Below are positions 55,998 to 63,336 of a DNA stretch of 64,000 nucleotides, one piece after another. The stretch is from Vicinamibacteria bacterium (GTDB lineage: Bacteria > Acidobacteriota > Vicinamibacteria > Fen-336). The position numbers and the translations under genes were made by a program. The notes below the pieces were generated by a model. The model worked only from the letters and a program-made list of their open reading frames with translations, was not told the origin of the DNA and did not search any database. The DNA lies in assembly GCA_025994075.1 (NCBI GenBank), contig JAMQGV010000049.1, forward strand, positions 62,001-126,000, given 5' to 3'. Each line of letters starts with the position of its first letter. Within the stretch, counting starts at the first letter, position 1.

Positions 55998-57173
55998 ATG
56001 GCGCGAGTGGTGGTGGTCGGCGGCGGTTACGCGGGGCTGATGGCGGCTTTTCGGGCCGCGCGGGAGAAGCGTGCGGAAGTGACGCTGGTCGACCCCAAGC
56101 CCGTGTTCGTGCAGCGCATCCGTCTGCACGAACGGCTGGCGGGCGGCCGGCCCGAGACGATTCCCTACCCGCGGCTGCTGGCCCGGGCCGGCGTGCGGTT
56201 CGTGCAGGGTCGCGCCGACGAAGTCGACATCGCACGTGAGGAGGTGGGCGTGGGTGGCGAGCGCCTCGGCTACGACCACCTCGTGCTCGCGCTCGGCAGC
56301 CGCACCGCGCCGGCCGTGCCCGGAGTGACCGGTCACGCGCTCACGCTCGACCTGGCGGAAGGCGACGCCGATCCGCTGACCGAGGCCGCGCGACGCTGGC
56401 CCGCCCTGGCGGCGCGGGGCGCCCGGGTGCTGGTCGTGGGGGGCGGATCGTCCGGGCTGGAGACGGCCAGCGAGCTGGCCGAGCGCTGGCCCGGGCTGCG
56501 GGTGACGCTGCTGACCCGCGCGCCGCTCGGCGAAGGCGGCTACCGGCCGGGAGCCGTCCGCTACCTGCGCCGCCGGTTCGAGGAACTCGGCGTCGCGGTC
56601 GAGTCGGGCGCGACGGTGCGGGCGCTGGAGGCGGCCCACGCGGTCCTGGCGGACGGCTCACGCCGCGCCTTCGACGTCGCGATCTGGGCCGGCGGGATGC
56701 AGCCCTCGCCGTTGCCGCGCCAGTGGGGCCTGCCGACCGATCGCGAGGGCCGGGTTGTCGTCGCGCCCACGCTGCAGGTGGCCGGCCACCCCGGCCTGTG
56801 GGTCGCGGGCGACGCCGCGGCCGCGCCGGCTCCTGGCGGCGTCGCGCGCCTGTCCTGCCAGGCCGCGCTGCCGATGGGCGCCCACGTCGGCGACCAGCTC
56901 GCCCGCCTCGCCCGCGGCGCCTCGCCACGCCCGTTCCGCTTCGGCTTCACGCTCTCCTGCGTCAGCCTCGGCCGTCGTGCCGGGCTCGCGCACCTGCTGA
57001 ACGCCGACGACTCGCCGGCCGCGACATACTTCACCGGCCGGTGGGGCGCGTTCGTCAAGGAGGCGGTGTGCCGGATGACTACGACCGTGCTGAAGCTGGA
57101 GGCGCGCGGCGTGCGCGCGTACCACTGGAAGCCGGCCATGCCCGCGGCCCCGGCGCTGGCGGAGGCGGCGTGA
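55998..57173 (+). CDS. FAD-dependent NADH dehydrogenase-like oxidoreductase
   Basis: A 391-aa two-dinucleotide-binding flavoprotein of the NDH-2/FSP-like class. FAD-binding GGGYAG (8-13), second Rossmann motif VVGGGSSGLETASEL, and WVAGDAAAAP near residue 270 are present. C-terminal basic helices may contact membrane or quinone. GGAGGA precedes the ATG. It overlaps the ECF41 sigma gene (GTGA), the oxidoreductase partner commonly found with that sigma group; control by that sigma factor is likely (see promoter). Confidence 0.9.
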   Translation: MARVVVVGGGYAGLMAAFRAAREKRAEVTLVDPKPVFVQRIRLHERLAGGRPETIPYPRLLARAGVRFVQGRADEVDIAREEVGVGGERLGYDHLVLALGSRTAPAVPGVTGHALTLDLAEGDADPLTEAARRWPALAARGARVLVVGGGSSGLETASELAERWPGLRVTLLTRAPLGEGGYRPGAVRYLRRRFEELGVAVESGATVRALEAAHAVLADGSRRAFDVAIWAGGMQPSPLPRQWGLPTDREGRVVVAPTLQVAGHPGLWVAGDAAAAPAPGGVARLSCQAALPMGAHVGDQLARLARGASPRPFRFGFTLSCVSLGRRAGLAHLLNADDSPAATYFTGRWGAFVKEAVCRMTTTVLKLEARGVRAYHWKPAMPAAPALAEAA

Positions 57174-58036
57174 GTGAGGCGCTCCGCGCGTTCGAGGCGC
57201 AGCGATCGCGCCTGCAGCGGATCGCCTACCGCATGCTCGGCACCCGGCGCGACGCGGAAGACGTGGTCCAGGAGGCGTGGCTGCGCTTCTCGCGCGTCGA
57301 CCTGTCGGAGGTGCGTGAGCCCGAGGCGTTCCTCGTGCGCACGGTGACCCGCCTGGCGATCGACGCGCTGCGTGCGGCGAAGGTGCGACGCGTGGACTAC
57401 GTGGGTCCCTGGTTGCCGGAGCCGGTGGTCGGCCCGGCGGCGCCGGCACCGGACGAGGTGCTCGCCCTCGGCGAAGAGCTCTCGCTCGCGTTCCTGCTGC
57501 TGCTCGAGCGCCTCACGCCCCACGAGCGCGCCGTGTTCCTCCTCCGCCAGGGCTTCGACCTCGCCTTCGCCGAGATCGCCGAGGTGGTGGGGAAGAGCGA
57601 GGCGGCCTGCCGCCAGCTCGATCGCCGCGCCCGCCTCAAGCTGAAGGGAGCGCCGCCGACGGAGGCGGCCGGGGACGAAGCCCACGCGCGGCTGCTGGCG
57701 TCGTTCCTCGCCGCCGCCCGCGACGGCGACCTCGCGGGCCTGACCCGGCTGCTGGCCGCGGACGCGGTCGCGCAGAACGACGGCGGCGGCGTGGTGACGG
57801 CCGCGCTACGCCCGATCGTCGGCGCCGACAAGGTCGCGCGGATGATGATCGGCCTCGCCCGCCGCGACCCGGGCACGACGCTCGAGTGGCGCAGCGTCAA
57901 CGGCCGCCCCGGCGTGCTCTTCACCCTCGGCGGCCGGCCGTTCGCCGTGCTCGCGATCGACGTGGAGGCCGAGCGGATCCGGCGCGTGTTCCTGCTGGTG
58001 AACCCGGAGAAGCTGGAGCGAGTGGCGACGGCCTGA
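57170..58036 (+). CDS. ECF41-group (SigJ-like) RNA polymerase sigma factor with SnoaL-like extension
   Basis: A 288-aa extracytoplasmic-function sigma factor. Region 2 (RLQRIAYRMLGTRRDAEDVVQEAWLRF) and region 4 (LTPHERAVFLLRQGFDLAFAEIAEVVGKSEAACRQLDRRAR) are followed by a SnoaL-like domain (about 172-288). Three ECF41 signatures are visible: WLPEP at 81-85, DGGG at 204-207 and NPEKL at 278-282. In this group the extension replaces an anti-sigma factor, and the target is usually the adjacent oxidoreductase operon. The GTG start overlaps that oxidoreductase gene; it converges on udk with a 2-base gap. Confidence 0.93.
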   Translation: MSEALRAFEAQRSRLQRIAYRMLGTRRDAEDVVQEAWLRFSRVDLSEVREPEAFLVRTVTRLAIDALRAAKVRRVDYVGPWLPEPVVGPAAPAPDEVLALGEELSLAFLLLLERLTPHERAVFLLRQGFDLAFAEIAEVVGKSEAACRQLDRRARLKLKGAPPTEAAGDEAHARLLASFLAAARDGDLAGLTRLLAADAVAQNDGGGVVTAALRPIVGADKVARMMIGLARRDPGTTLEWRSVNGRPGVLFTLGGRPFAVLAIDVEAERIRRVFLLVNPEKLERVATA

Positions 58037-58038
58037 GT

Positions 58039-58650
58039 TCAGCCGAGCAGGGTGAGGACGCGGGCGACCACCGCCTCGAGTGCGACGCGGTTCTCGGCGC
58101 CGTGCGGCACGATGATGTCCGCGTAGCGCTTGGAGGGCTCGACGAACTCGAGGTGCATCAGCCGCACCGAGTCGAGGTACTGGCGCTCGACCGACTCGAA
58201 GCTGCGGCCGCGCTCCTTCAGGTCGCGGCGCAGCCGGCGCAGGATGCGCACGTCGGCGTCGGCGTCGATGAACAGCTTGATGTCCATCAGCCGCCGCAGC
58301 TCGGGCTCGGCCAGCGCCAGGATGCCCTCGAGCAGGATCACGGGTCGGGGCAGCAGCGCGTCGGGCAGCACCCGCCGCGAGTAGCTCGCGTGGTCGTAGG
58401 CGAGGCAGGGCACCGGGCGCCCCGCCTTGAGGTCCATCAGGTCCTGGACCAGCAGCGGCGTGTCGAAGGCGTCGGGGTGGTCGTAGTTGATCGCCGCCCG
58501 CGCCTCGGCGCTGAGCTCGCGGCCGTCCTTGTAGTAGGAGTCCTGGGCGATCGTCGCGCAGCGGTCGGGGCCGATGCGCTCCGCGAGTCCCGTCGCGAAC
58601 GACGTCTTGCCCGAGCCAGTGCCCCCCGCGATGCCGACCACGATCGCCAT
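58039..58650 (-). CDS. udk: Uridine kinase
   Basis: Phosphorylates uridine and cytidine in pyrimidine salvage; 203 aa, normal length. P-loop GGTGSGKTS (9-17), QDSYYKD, NYDHPDAFD and LLEGILAL are typical. It is divergent from ftsX and shares a palindromic ATTATAAT; TATAAT on its strand (58665-58660) lies 9 bases before the ATG with no Shine-Dalgarno, so the mRNA may be leaderless. It sits between ftsE and ftsX on the opposite strand. Confidence 0.95.
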   Translation of the reverse strand: MAIVVGIAGGTGSGKTSFATGLAERIGPDRCATIAQDSYYKDGRELSAEARAAINYDHPDAFDTPLLVQDLMDLKAGRPVPCLAYDHASYSRRVLPDALLPRPVILLEGILALAEPELRRLMDIKLFIDADADVRILRRLRRDLKERGRSFESVERQYLDSVRLMHLEFVEPSKRYADIIVPHGAENRVALEAVVARVLTLLG

Positions 58651-58659
58651 GGCGCGCGC

Positions 58660-58667
58660 ATTATAAT
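58660..58667. promoter_or_regulatory. Symmetric -10 box shared by udk and ftsX
   Basis: ATTATAAT reads TATAAT on both strands (plus 58662-58667; minus 58665-58660), placing a perfect -10 for both divergent genes: 9 bases before the udk ATG and 18 bases before the ftsX ATG. No clear -35 is seen on either side. Confidence 0.6.
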
Positions 58668-58685
58668 CACGCCTTCTTGCGACAC

Positions 58686-59579
58686 ATGGCGTGGTCCCGG
58701 GCGCTCGTCTACTTCCTGGAGGAGGCGCTCGTCAGCCTCTGGCGCAGCCGCCTGATCCACGCCCTCTCGATCGCCACCATCGCGGTCAGCCTGTTCGTGC
58801 TGGGCGCGTTCCTGACCCTCGCCAGCAACCTCGACGGCGTGATCGACCGCTGGACCCGGCAGATCCAGGTGACGTTCTACCTGCAGGACACGGCGCCCGA
58901 CGAGGTGGTCCGCTCGCTGGAGGCGCGGCTGCGCGCCGAAGGCGGCGTGGCGGAGGTCGAGCGAGTCACCCGCGAGCAGGCGCTCGAGCGCTTCCGCGCG
59001 CTCTTCCGCGACCTGGCGACGCTGCCCGAGGACCTGCGCGAGAACCCCTTCCCGGCCTCGCTCGAGGTGACGCTCTCGCCCGGCGCGGATGCCCGCGGCC
59101 AGGCCCTGCGCCTCGCCGAGCGCTACCGCGAGGCCCCGGGCGTCGAGGACGTGCTGTTCGACCTGCTGTGGATCGAGCGGCTCTCGACGGCGGTGCGCCT
59201 CGTGCGCGGGGTCGGCGCGCTGCTCGGAGGCGTGCTGGTGCTGGCCGGGGTGTTCACCATCTCCAACGTGATCCGGCTGACCGTCTACGCGCGCCAGGAC
59301 GAGCTCGACATCATGCGACTCGTCGGCGCGACCCGCGCCTACATCCGCGGGCCGTTCCTGGTCGAGGGCCTGCTGCAGGGCCTGCTCGGTGGCCTCGTCT
59401 CGCTGGCGCTGCTGGGCCTCGCGTTCCGCTTCGTCACTCGCGAGTCGGAGGCGATCGCCGGCCTGCTCGGCCGGCCCCTGGCGTTCCTGCCGTTCGAGGC
59501 CGCCGTGGCCCTGGTCCTCGGCGGAGCGACGCTCGGCCTCGTCGGCAGCCTGGTTTCCCTGGGACGCTCCCGGCTCTAG
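58686..59579 (+). CDS. ftsX: Cell-division protein FtsX
   Basis: A 297-aa inner-membrane partner of FtsE. One N-terminal helix (LIHALSIATIAVSLFVLGAFLTLA), an extracytoplasmic domain (about 45-165, QIQVTFYLQDTAPDE..), then three helices in the FtsX permease block with the ISNVIRLTVYARQDELDIMRLVGATRAYIRGPFLVEG signature split across the membrane. It should recruit and activate amidase activators or hydrolases. ATG 58686 is preferred to TTG 58677 because of its fit to the FtsX N-terminus. It is transcribed from its own -10 box and not with ftsE. Confidence 0.94.
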   Translation: MAWSRALVYFLEEALVSLWRSRLIHALSIATIAVSLFVLGAFLTLASNLDGVIDRWTRQIQVTFYLQDTAPDEVVRSLEARLRAEGGVAEVERVTREQALERFRALFRDLATLPEDLRENPFPASLEVTLSPGADARGQALRLAERYREAPGVEDVLFDLLWIERLSTAVRLVRGVGALLGGVLVLAGVFTISNVIRLTVYARQDELDIMRLVGATRAYIRGPFLVEGLLQGLLGGLVSLALLGLAFRFVTRESEAIAGLLGRPLAFLPFEAAVALVLGGATLGLVGSLVSLGRSRL

Positions 59580-59610
59580 CTCGTTGCTGCAGCCGCGCCC
59601 CGCCTGGCCT

Positions 59611-60246
59611 CTAGTTGCCGTCCAGCTTGCAGATCCCGGCCGGGCTCGGGTGGATCACCCCCCAGGCCGACTCCTCGATCACGCAGACGCCGCAGCTCCC
59701 GCTCGCCGAGCAGGCCCGGTACTTCCCGGGCGCCGTGATGTCGATCATGTACTGCGTGATCTCCTTCAGCACGCAGGCCGCCCCCTCCGAGGGCAACCCC
59801 AGTCCGCCGCAGCGCACGTTCTGGTCGTTGACCACCTGGTACCAGTTCGGTCCCGGACGCCCGCTGTCGGAGACGCCCGACAGGTAGTGGTCGCAGGCCT
59901 CGCGCTGGGGGTCGGTCTCGAGCCGGGTGTTGCAGAACGTCCCACCGAGCCCGACGGCCGCGCAGTAGGCCGCGTTGCGGACCTGCGGGCTGGCATTGAG
60001 GATCTTCCGGTTGCGGGACGGCTCGAGCTGGACCTTGATCCGGTAGCCGTAGATGTCGGCGGGGTTGGGCAGCGGCGTGCCGCACGCCGCTGCGTAGGGG
60101 TTCGGCGTCGGCGTGGGAGTTGGCGTCGCTGTCGGCGTGGGGGTCGCTCCACCCGTGGGCGGCCCCGGGGCCACGGGGCTGTCGCCCCCGCCGCAGCCTG
60201 CGAGCAGCGCAAGGCCGAAGCCGGCCGAAACCAGAGTCCGTCTCAT
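59611..60246 (-). CDS. Cys-rich lipoprotein with Thr-Pro linker
   Basis: A 211-aa predicted lipoprotein: lipobox LLAGC with C18, a flexible linker of alternating Thr-Pro (about residues 35-52), and a domain of about 155 residues with around ten Cys, likely disulfide-bonded (for example YCAAVGLGGTFCN, RACSASGSCGVCVIEE). I do not recognise the domain. AAGGAGG lies 5 bases before the ATG at 60246. It converges on ftsX (31-base gap). Confidence 0.75.
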   Translation of the reverse strand: MRRTLVSAGFGLALLAGCGGGDSPVAPGPPTGGATPTPTATPTPTPTPNPYAAACGTPLPNPADIYGYRIKVQLEPSRNRKILNASPQVRNAAYCAAVGLGGTFCNTRLETDPQREACDHYLSGVSDSGRPGPNWYQVVNDQNVRCGGLGLPSEGAACVLKEITQYMIDITAPGKYRACSASGSCGVCVIEESAWGVIHPSPAGICKLDGN

Positions 60247-60282
60247 CGATCCTCCTTCGTCACCAGGTGGATTCTGGGCCCT

Positions 60283-60308
60283 GCCCCGTGCGGCTTGGCG
60301 CACGGGGC
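60283..60308 (-). terminator. Hairpin downstream of the XRE-cupin gene
   Basis: A perfect 10-bp stem (60283-60292 with 60299-60308) and 6-base loop; a second, 7-bp hairpin (60328-60334 with 60344-60350) begins right after the regulator stop. No T-tract follows on the minus strand, so termination is uncertain. Confidence 0.4.
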
Positions 60309-60352
60309 GTTCAGCGGCAGCGATCAGCGGGGCGCGGGAGCGCCGCCCCGGA

Positions 60353-60910
60353 TCAGGTGACCGCCACGAGCAGCACCCTGACCCGTGCGTGCGACTCGTT
60401 GAGCCACAGGCGGTTCTCGCCGCGCAGGATGGTGACCGAGTCGCCCGGCCCGAGGTCGAACGAGTCCGGTCCCAGCCGCAGGCGGACCTGGCCCTCGACC
60501 ACGAGCGCGAATTCCTCGCGCGGCTGGGCCGTCGGGTGCTTGCCGCTGCGTCCGCCCGGCTCCAGGGTGATCATCAGGGGCTCCAGCAGGCGCCCGCGGA
60601 CCATCGGGCTGAGCGCCTCGATCGTCGCGCTCGACCACTGGCTGAGCAGCTCCGTGCGCTCCGTCGCGCGCACGACCACGCCGCCTTCGGCCGAGCCGAG
60701 GGCGGCGAAGAACTCGCCCAGGGTGACGCCCAGGGTGCTGGCGATCCGTTCCATCGAGTCGATCGAGGGCGAAACCTGGCCGTTCTCGAGCTGCGAGATG
60801 AAGCTCGGGGAGAACCCGGTGACCGCGGCGAAGGCGCGCAGGCTCTGGCCGCGCTGCTCCCGCAGTCGGCGGACCAGGTCCCCGATCGCCTGCTGCTTGA
60901 GCCGTGCCAT
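60353..60910 (-). CDS. XRE-family regulator with C-terminal cupin
   Basis: A 185-aa transcription regulator. The N-terminal helix-turn-helix (about 9-66) includes LREQRGQSLRAFAAVTGFSPSFISQLENG and SPSIDSMERIASTLGV; the C-terminal cupin (about 105-183) has EFALVVEGQVRLRLG and LGPGDSVTI. Such regulators sense small ligands, often in amino-acid or polyamine metabolism. An extended -10 TGCTAGCAT on the minus strand (hexamer 60923-60918) lies 7 bases before the ATG with no Shine-Dalgarno. It is divergent from the glycosyltransferase gene (88-base gap), which may be a target. Confidence 0.9.
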   Translation of the reverse strand: MARLKQQAIGDLVRRLREQRGQSLRAFAAVTGFSPSFISQLENGQVSPSIDSMERIASTLGVTLGEFFAALGSAEGGVVVRATERTELLSQWSSATIEALSPMVRGRLLEPLMITLEPGGRSGKHPTAQPREEFALVVEGQVRLRLGPDSFDLGPGDSVTILRGENRLWLNESHARVRVLLVAVT

Positions 60911-60998
60911 GGGCCCGATGCTAGCAGGGCGCCGCGCCGTTCACTGACGTCGGACAGCGCGTCCACCAAGGCGCACGACGGGCGAGCCAGTCTGAAGT

Positions 60999-62450
60999 GT
61001 GGTCCGGAGTCCCTGGCGCGATCGTGCAGCACGGGCGGCCCGTCTCGGCGCCGTCGTCATCGGGGCGGAAGGACTGTGGCGGCTCGCGTCCGCGGGCGCG
61101 GCCTACCTGCGCTCGCCCTACTCTGCCGACTACGGGGAAGGCACCGTGCTGGTCCTCGCCAGGCTGCTGGCCGAGGGCCGCTACTTCGGTACCGTCGACG
61201 CCTACCCGATGGTGCACGCGATCTACCCGCCGCTGTTCCCGGCCCTCGTCCACGCGGGCTTCGCCGCGCTGGGCGAGCCCGTGTTGTGGCTGCCGCGCCT
61301 GTTGTCGCTGCTGGCGACCCTCGCCGTCGTGCTGCTGCTGGCGGGCCTGCTGCGCGAGGAGGGGCACGGCCGCCTCGATGCCGCGTTGTGGGGGACGGCC
61401 TTCGTGCTGCCGTGGTTCGTGCAGACCTGGGCGCCGCGCGGCCGTGTGGACTTGCAGGCGCTGGCCTTCACGCTGGCCGGCCTGGCGCTGCACCGGGCGG
61501 CCACCCGCGAGCGCCGCCACGGGCGGCTCGTGGGTGCATGGCTCTTCTTCGCATTCGCCTTCTTCACCCGCCACAGCGCCGTGCTCGCGCCCTGCGCCGT
61601 GCTGCTGGACGGCCTGCTCGATCCCACCCGCCGGCGGCGGGTGCCGGGCGAGGCCTGCCTCGGGCTGGCCCTGATCGGCGGGCCGTTGCTGGTGCTCCAC
61701 CTCGCAACCGGCGGCGCGTCCAGCCGCCACCTGTTCGTCTACACGGTCGACGTCCACTACGAGTGGGGCCGCGCGCTGTCTTCGCTCGGCCAGTTCGCCT
61801 CCGTCGCCGGGGGGGTGGCTGTCCTGGCGCTGGCCGTCGTCGCATGCCGGGGGCCGCACGCCGTCTTCCGCCAGGGGCGGGCGCTGGTCCTCTACGGCGC
61901 GATGGCAATGGGATCGTTCGCCGCCATCGCCAAGTCCGGGGCCGCCCAGAACTACATGATCGAGCCGTGGCTGGGCCTGTTGCTGATCGCGTCGGTCTGC
62001 TGGCGCACGCTGGACCGACCCGGGCTGTTTCCGGGCCTGCTGCTGCTCGTCGCCCTGGCTGCGGCCTCCTTCGCCGGCCGGGACCTGGAGCGATTGCCGC
62101 GTCCCATCCGGGCGCCGCACAACGCCTGGGAATCCGCCGAGCTGGACCGCCTGATCCGGGACGCGCGAGGGCCGGTGCTCTCGGAGAACCTCGCGGCCCT
62201 GGTGCTCGCGCGGCGCCAGGTCTGGGTCGACCCGGTCAACCTCCCCCACATGGAGCGCCGCGGCCACGCCGACCTGTCGTCGTTGCGGACCGACTGCCGC
62301 GCGCGCCGCTTCGCGCTGGTCGTCGACGAGTACCGGCTGCGGGCGATCCCGGGCTTGCGCGAGTGCATGATCGAGCACTACGAGCCCGTGCGCGACCTGG
62401 GCCGTTACCGCGTCTCGCGCCCCCGGCCACGGGTTCCGGCGCCGGAGTGA
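60999..62450 (+). CDS. ArnT/PMT-like membrane glycosyltransferase
   Basis: A 483-aa polytopic membrane protein with about 10-11 helices, typical of lipid-linked-sugar glycosyltransferases of the family-39 type. The first extracytoplasmic loop has SADYGEG with acidic residues near D44 and E47, the position of the catalytic Asp in this fold, followed by AIYPPLFPALVHAGF. The C-terminal about 100 residues form a soluble extracytoplasmic domain. Acceptor and donor are unknown. GTG 60999 is the start of the conserved region; no clear Shine-Dalgarno. It converges on the phosphodiesterase gene with a 12-base gap. Confidence 0.8.
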   Translation: MVRSPWRDRAARAARLGAVVIGAEGLWRLASAGAAYLRSPYSADYGEGTVLVLARLLAEGRYFGTVDAYPMVHAIYPPLFPALVHAGFAALGEPVLWLPRLLSLLATLAVVLLLAGLLREEGHGRLDAALWGTAFVLPWFVQTWAPRGRVDLQALAFTLAGLALHRAATRERRHGRLVGAWLFFAFAFFTRHSAVLAPCAVLLDGLLDPTRRRRVPGEACLGLALIGGPLLVLHLATGGASSRHLFVYTVDVHYEWGRALSSLGQFASVAGGVAVLALAVVACRGPHAVFRQGRALVLYGAMAMGSFAAIAKSGAAQNYMIEPWLGLLLIASVCWRTLDRPGLFPGLLLLVALAAASFAGRDLERLPRPIRAPHNAWESAELDRLIRDARGPVLSENLAALVLARRQVWVDPVNLPHMERRGHADLSSLRTDCRARRFALVVDEYRLRAIPGLRECMIEHYEPVRDLGRYRVSRPRPRVPAPE

Positions 62451-62462
62451 ATCCGCGTCCTG

Positions 62463-63224
62463 CTACAGCTCGTAGGTGCGGCCCTGCTCCAGCAGCACGA
62501 GTCGCGGGTCGGACAGCGCCTGCACCTGCTCGGTGAGCACGGGGATGAAGCGCGGCTTGAAGCCGTAGAGGAAGATCGGCACGTCGCGCTTGATCTTCTT
62601 CACCTCCTCGCCCAGGGTCTGCGGCGAGAGGTGGCCCGAGATGTCGGCGATCCGCTGCAACTCGTTGGGGAACGAGCACTCGGTGATGATCGCCTTCAGG
62701 TTCTGGGTGTCGTTGACGATCTCCCAGAAGCGGTGGGTGGGGCCGGTGTCGGCCGAGAACGCGAGCGCGGACTGGCCGTCGTCGACGATGAAGCCCGCGG
62801 TCGGCACCAGGTGCGAGACCCGGATCGCGCGTGCCGTCAGCCCGGCGACGTAGAAGGGCTGCTCGTCGTGCACCTCGAGCAGCCGCAGCACCGGGTTCTT
62901 GTCGTTGGGCAGGCAGGTGAAGTCGGGCCAGGTCGAGTTGTTGAACAGGTGGTTCTGCAGCGCGTCCACGACCTCGGGCAGGGCGTGGATGCGCAGGCAG
63001 AAGCCCGGCACGGCGAAGTTGTTGTCGACGATGAAGGGCAGGCTGCAGGTGTGGTCGAGGTGGGCGTGCGAGATCAGGATGTCGCGCACCTTCTCCTGCT
63101 CCGGCAGGCTGAGCGCGCCGGTGACCCACCCGCCGTCGAGGCCGAGCACGTCGTTGACCAGGAACGCCGTCATCCCGATCGTCTGGACGTTGCCGCCGTA
63201 GCAGCCGAGGACCTTGAACTTCAT
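62463..63224 (-). CDS. Class II-type cyclic-nucleotide phosphodiesterase (metallo-beta-lactamase fold)
   Basis: A 253-aa metallohydrolase. S-H53-A-H55-L-D57-H58-TCSLPFIVDN is the dinuclear metal site typical of class II 3',5'-cyclic phosphodiesterases, followed by RVSHLVPTAGFIV, FSADTGPTHRFW and ITECSFPNELQ; a late His in DISGHLSPQ completes the site. It probably hydrolyses cAMP or a similar nucleotide in the cytoplasm. Its promoter has a consensus TTGACA and carries a perfect dyad (63283-63313), so repression is likely. The OPT transporter gene ends 112 bases upstream on the same strand. Confidence 0.85.
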   Translation of the reverse strand: MKFKVLGCYGGNVQTIGMTAFLVNDVLGLDGGWVTGALSLPEQEKVRDILISHAHLDHTCSLPFIVDNNFAVPGFCLRIHALPEVVDALQNHLFNNSTWPDFTCLPNDKNPVLRLLEVHDEQPFYVAGLTARAIRVSHLVPTAGFIVDDGQSALAFSADTGPTHRFWEIVNDTQNLKAIITECSFPNELQRIADISGHLSPQTLGEEVKKIKRDVPIFLYGFKPRFIPVLTEQVQALSDPRLVLLEQGRTYEL

Positions 63225-63282
63225 CGTTGAAGCGCTGCCTTCGGCTCCAAGTGATTCAGGGCGTTGATTTTGGAGGAAAGCG

Positions 63283-63321
63283 CGTGCGAGGAACGTAACA
63301 CGCTCCTCGCACGGCTGTCAA
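63283..63321 (-). promoter_or_regulatory. Promoter/operator of the phosphodiesterase gene
   Basis: On the minus strand TTGACA (63321-63316), an 18-base spacer and TACGTT (63297-63292) form a promoter. A perfect 10-bp inverted repeat CGTGCGAGGA/TCCTCGCACG (63283-63292 and 63304-63313) straddles the -10 box with 21 bases between equivalent positions, about two helical turns, as for a dimeric repressor. It could also fold as an RNA hairpin after the OPT gene, but only a weak T-run follows. Confidence 0.6.
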
Positions 63322-63336
63322 ACCCAAATCCCGCCG

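Noticed and set aside
60110..60150. GGCGTC/GGCGTG repeat as an intergenic satellite
   Set aside because: It lies inside the lipoprotein gene and encodes its Thr-Pro linker.
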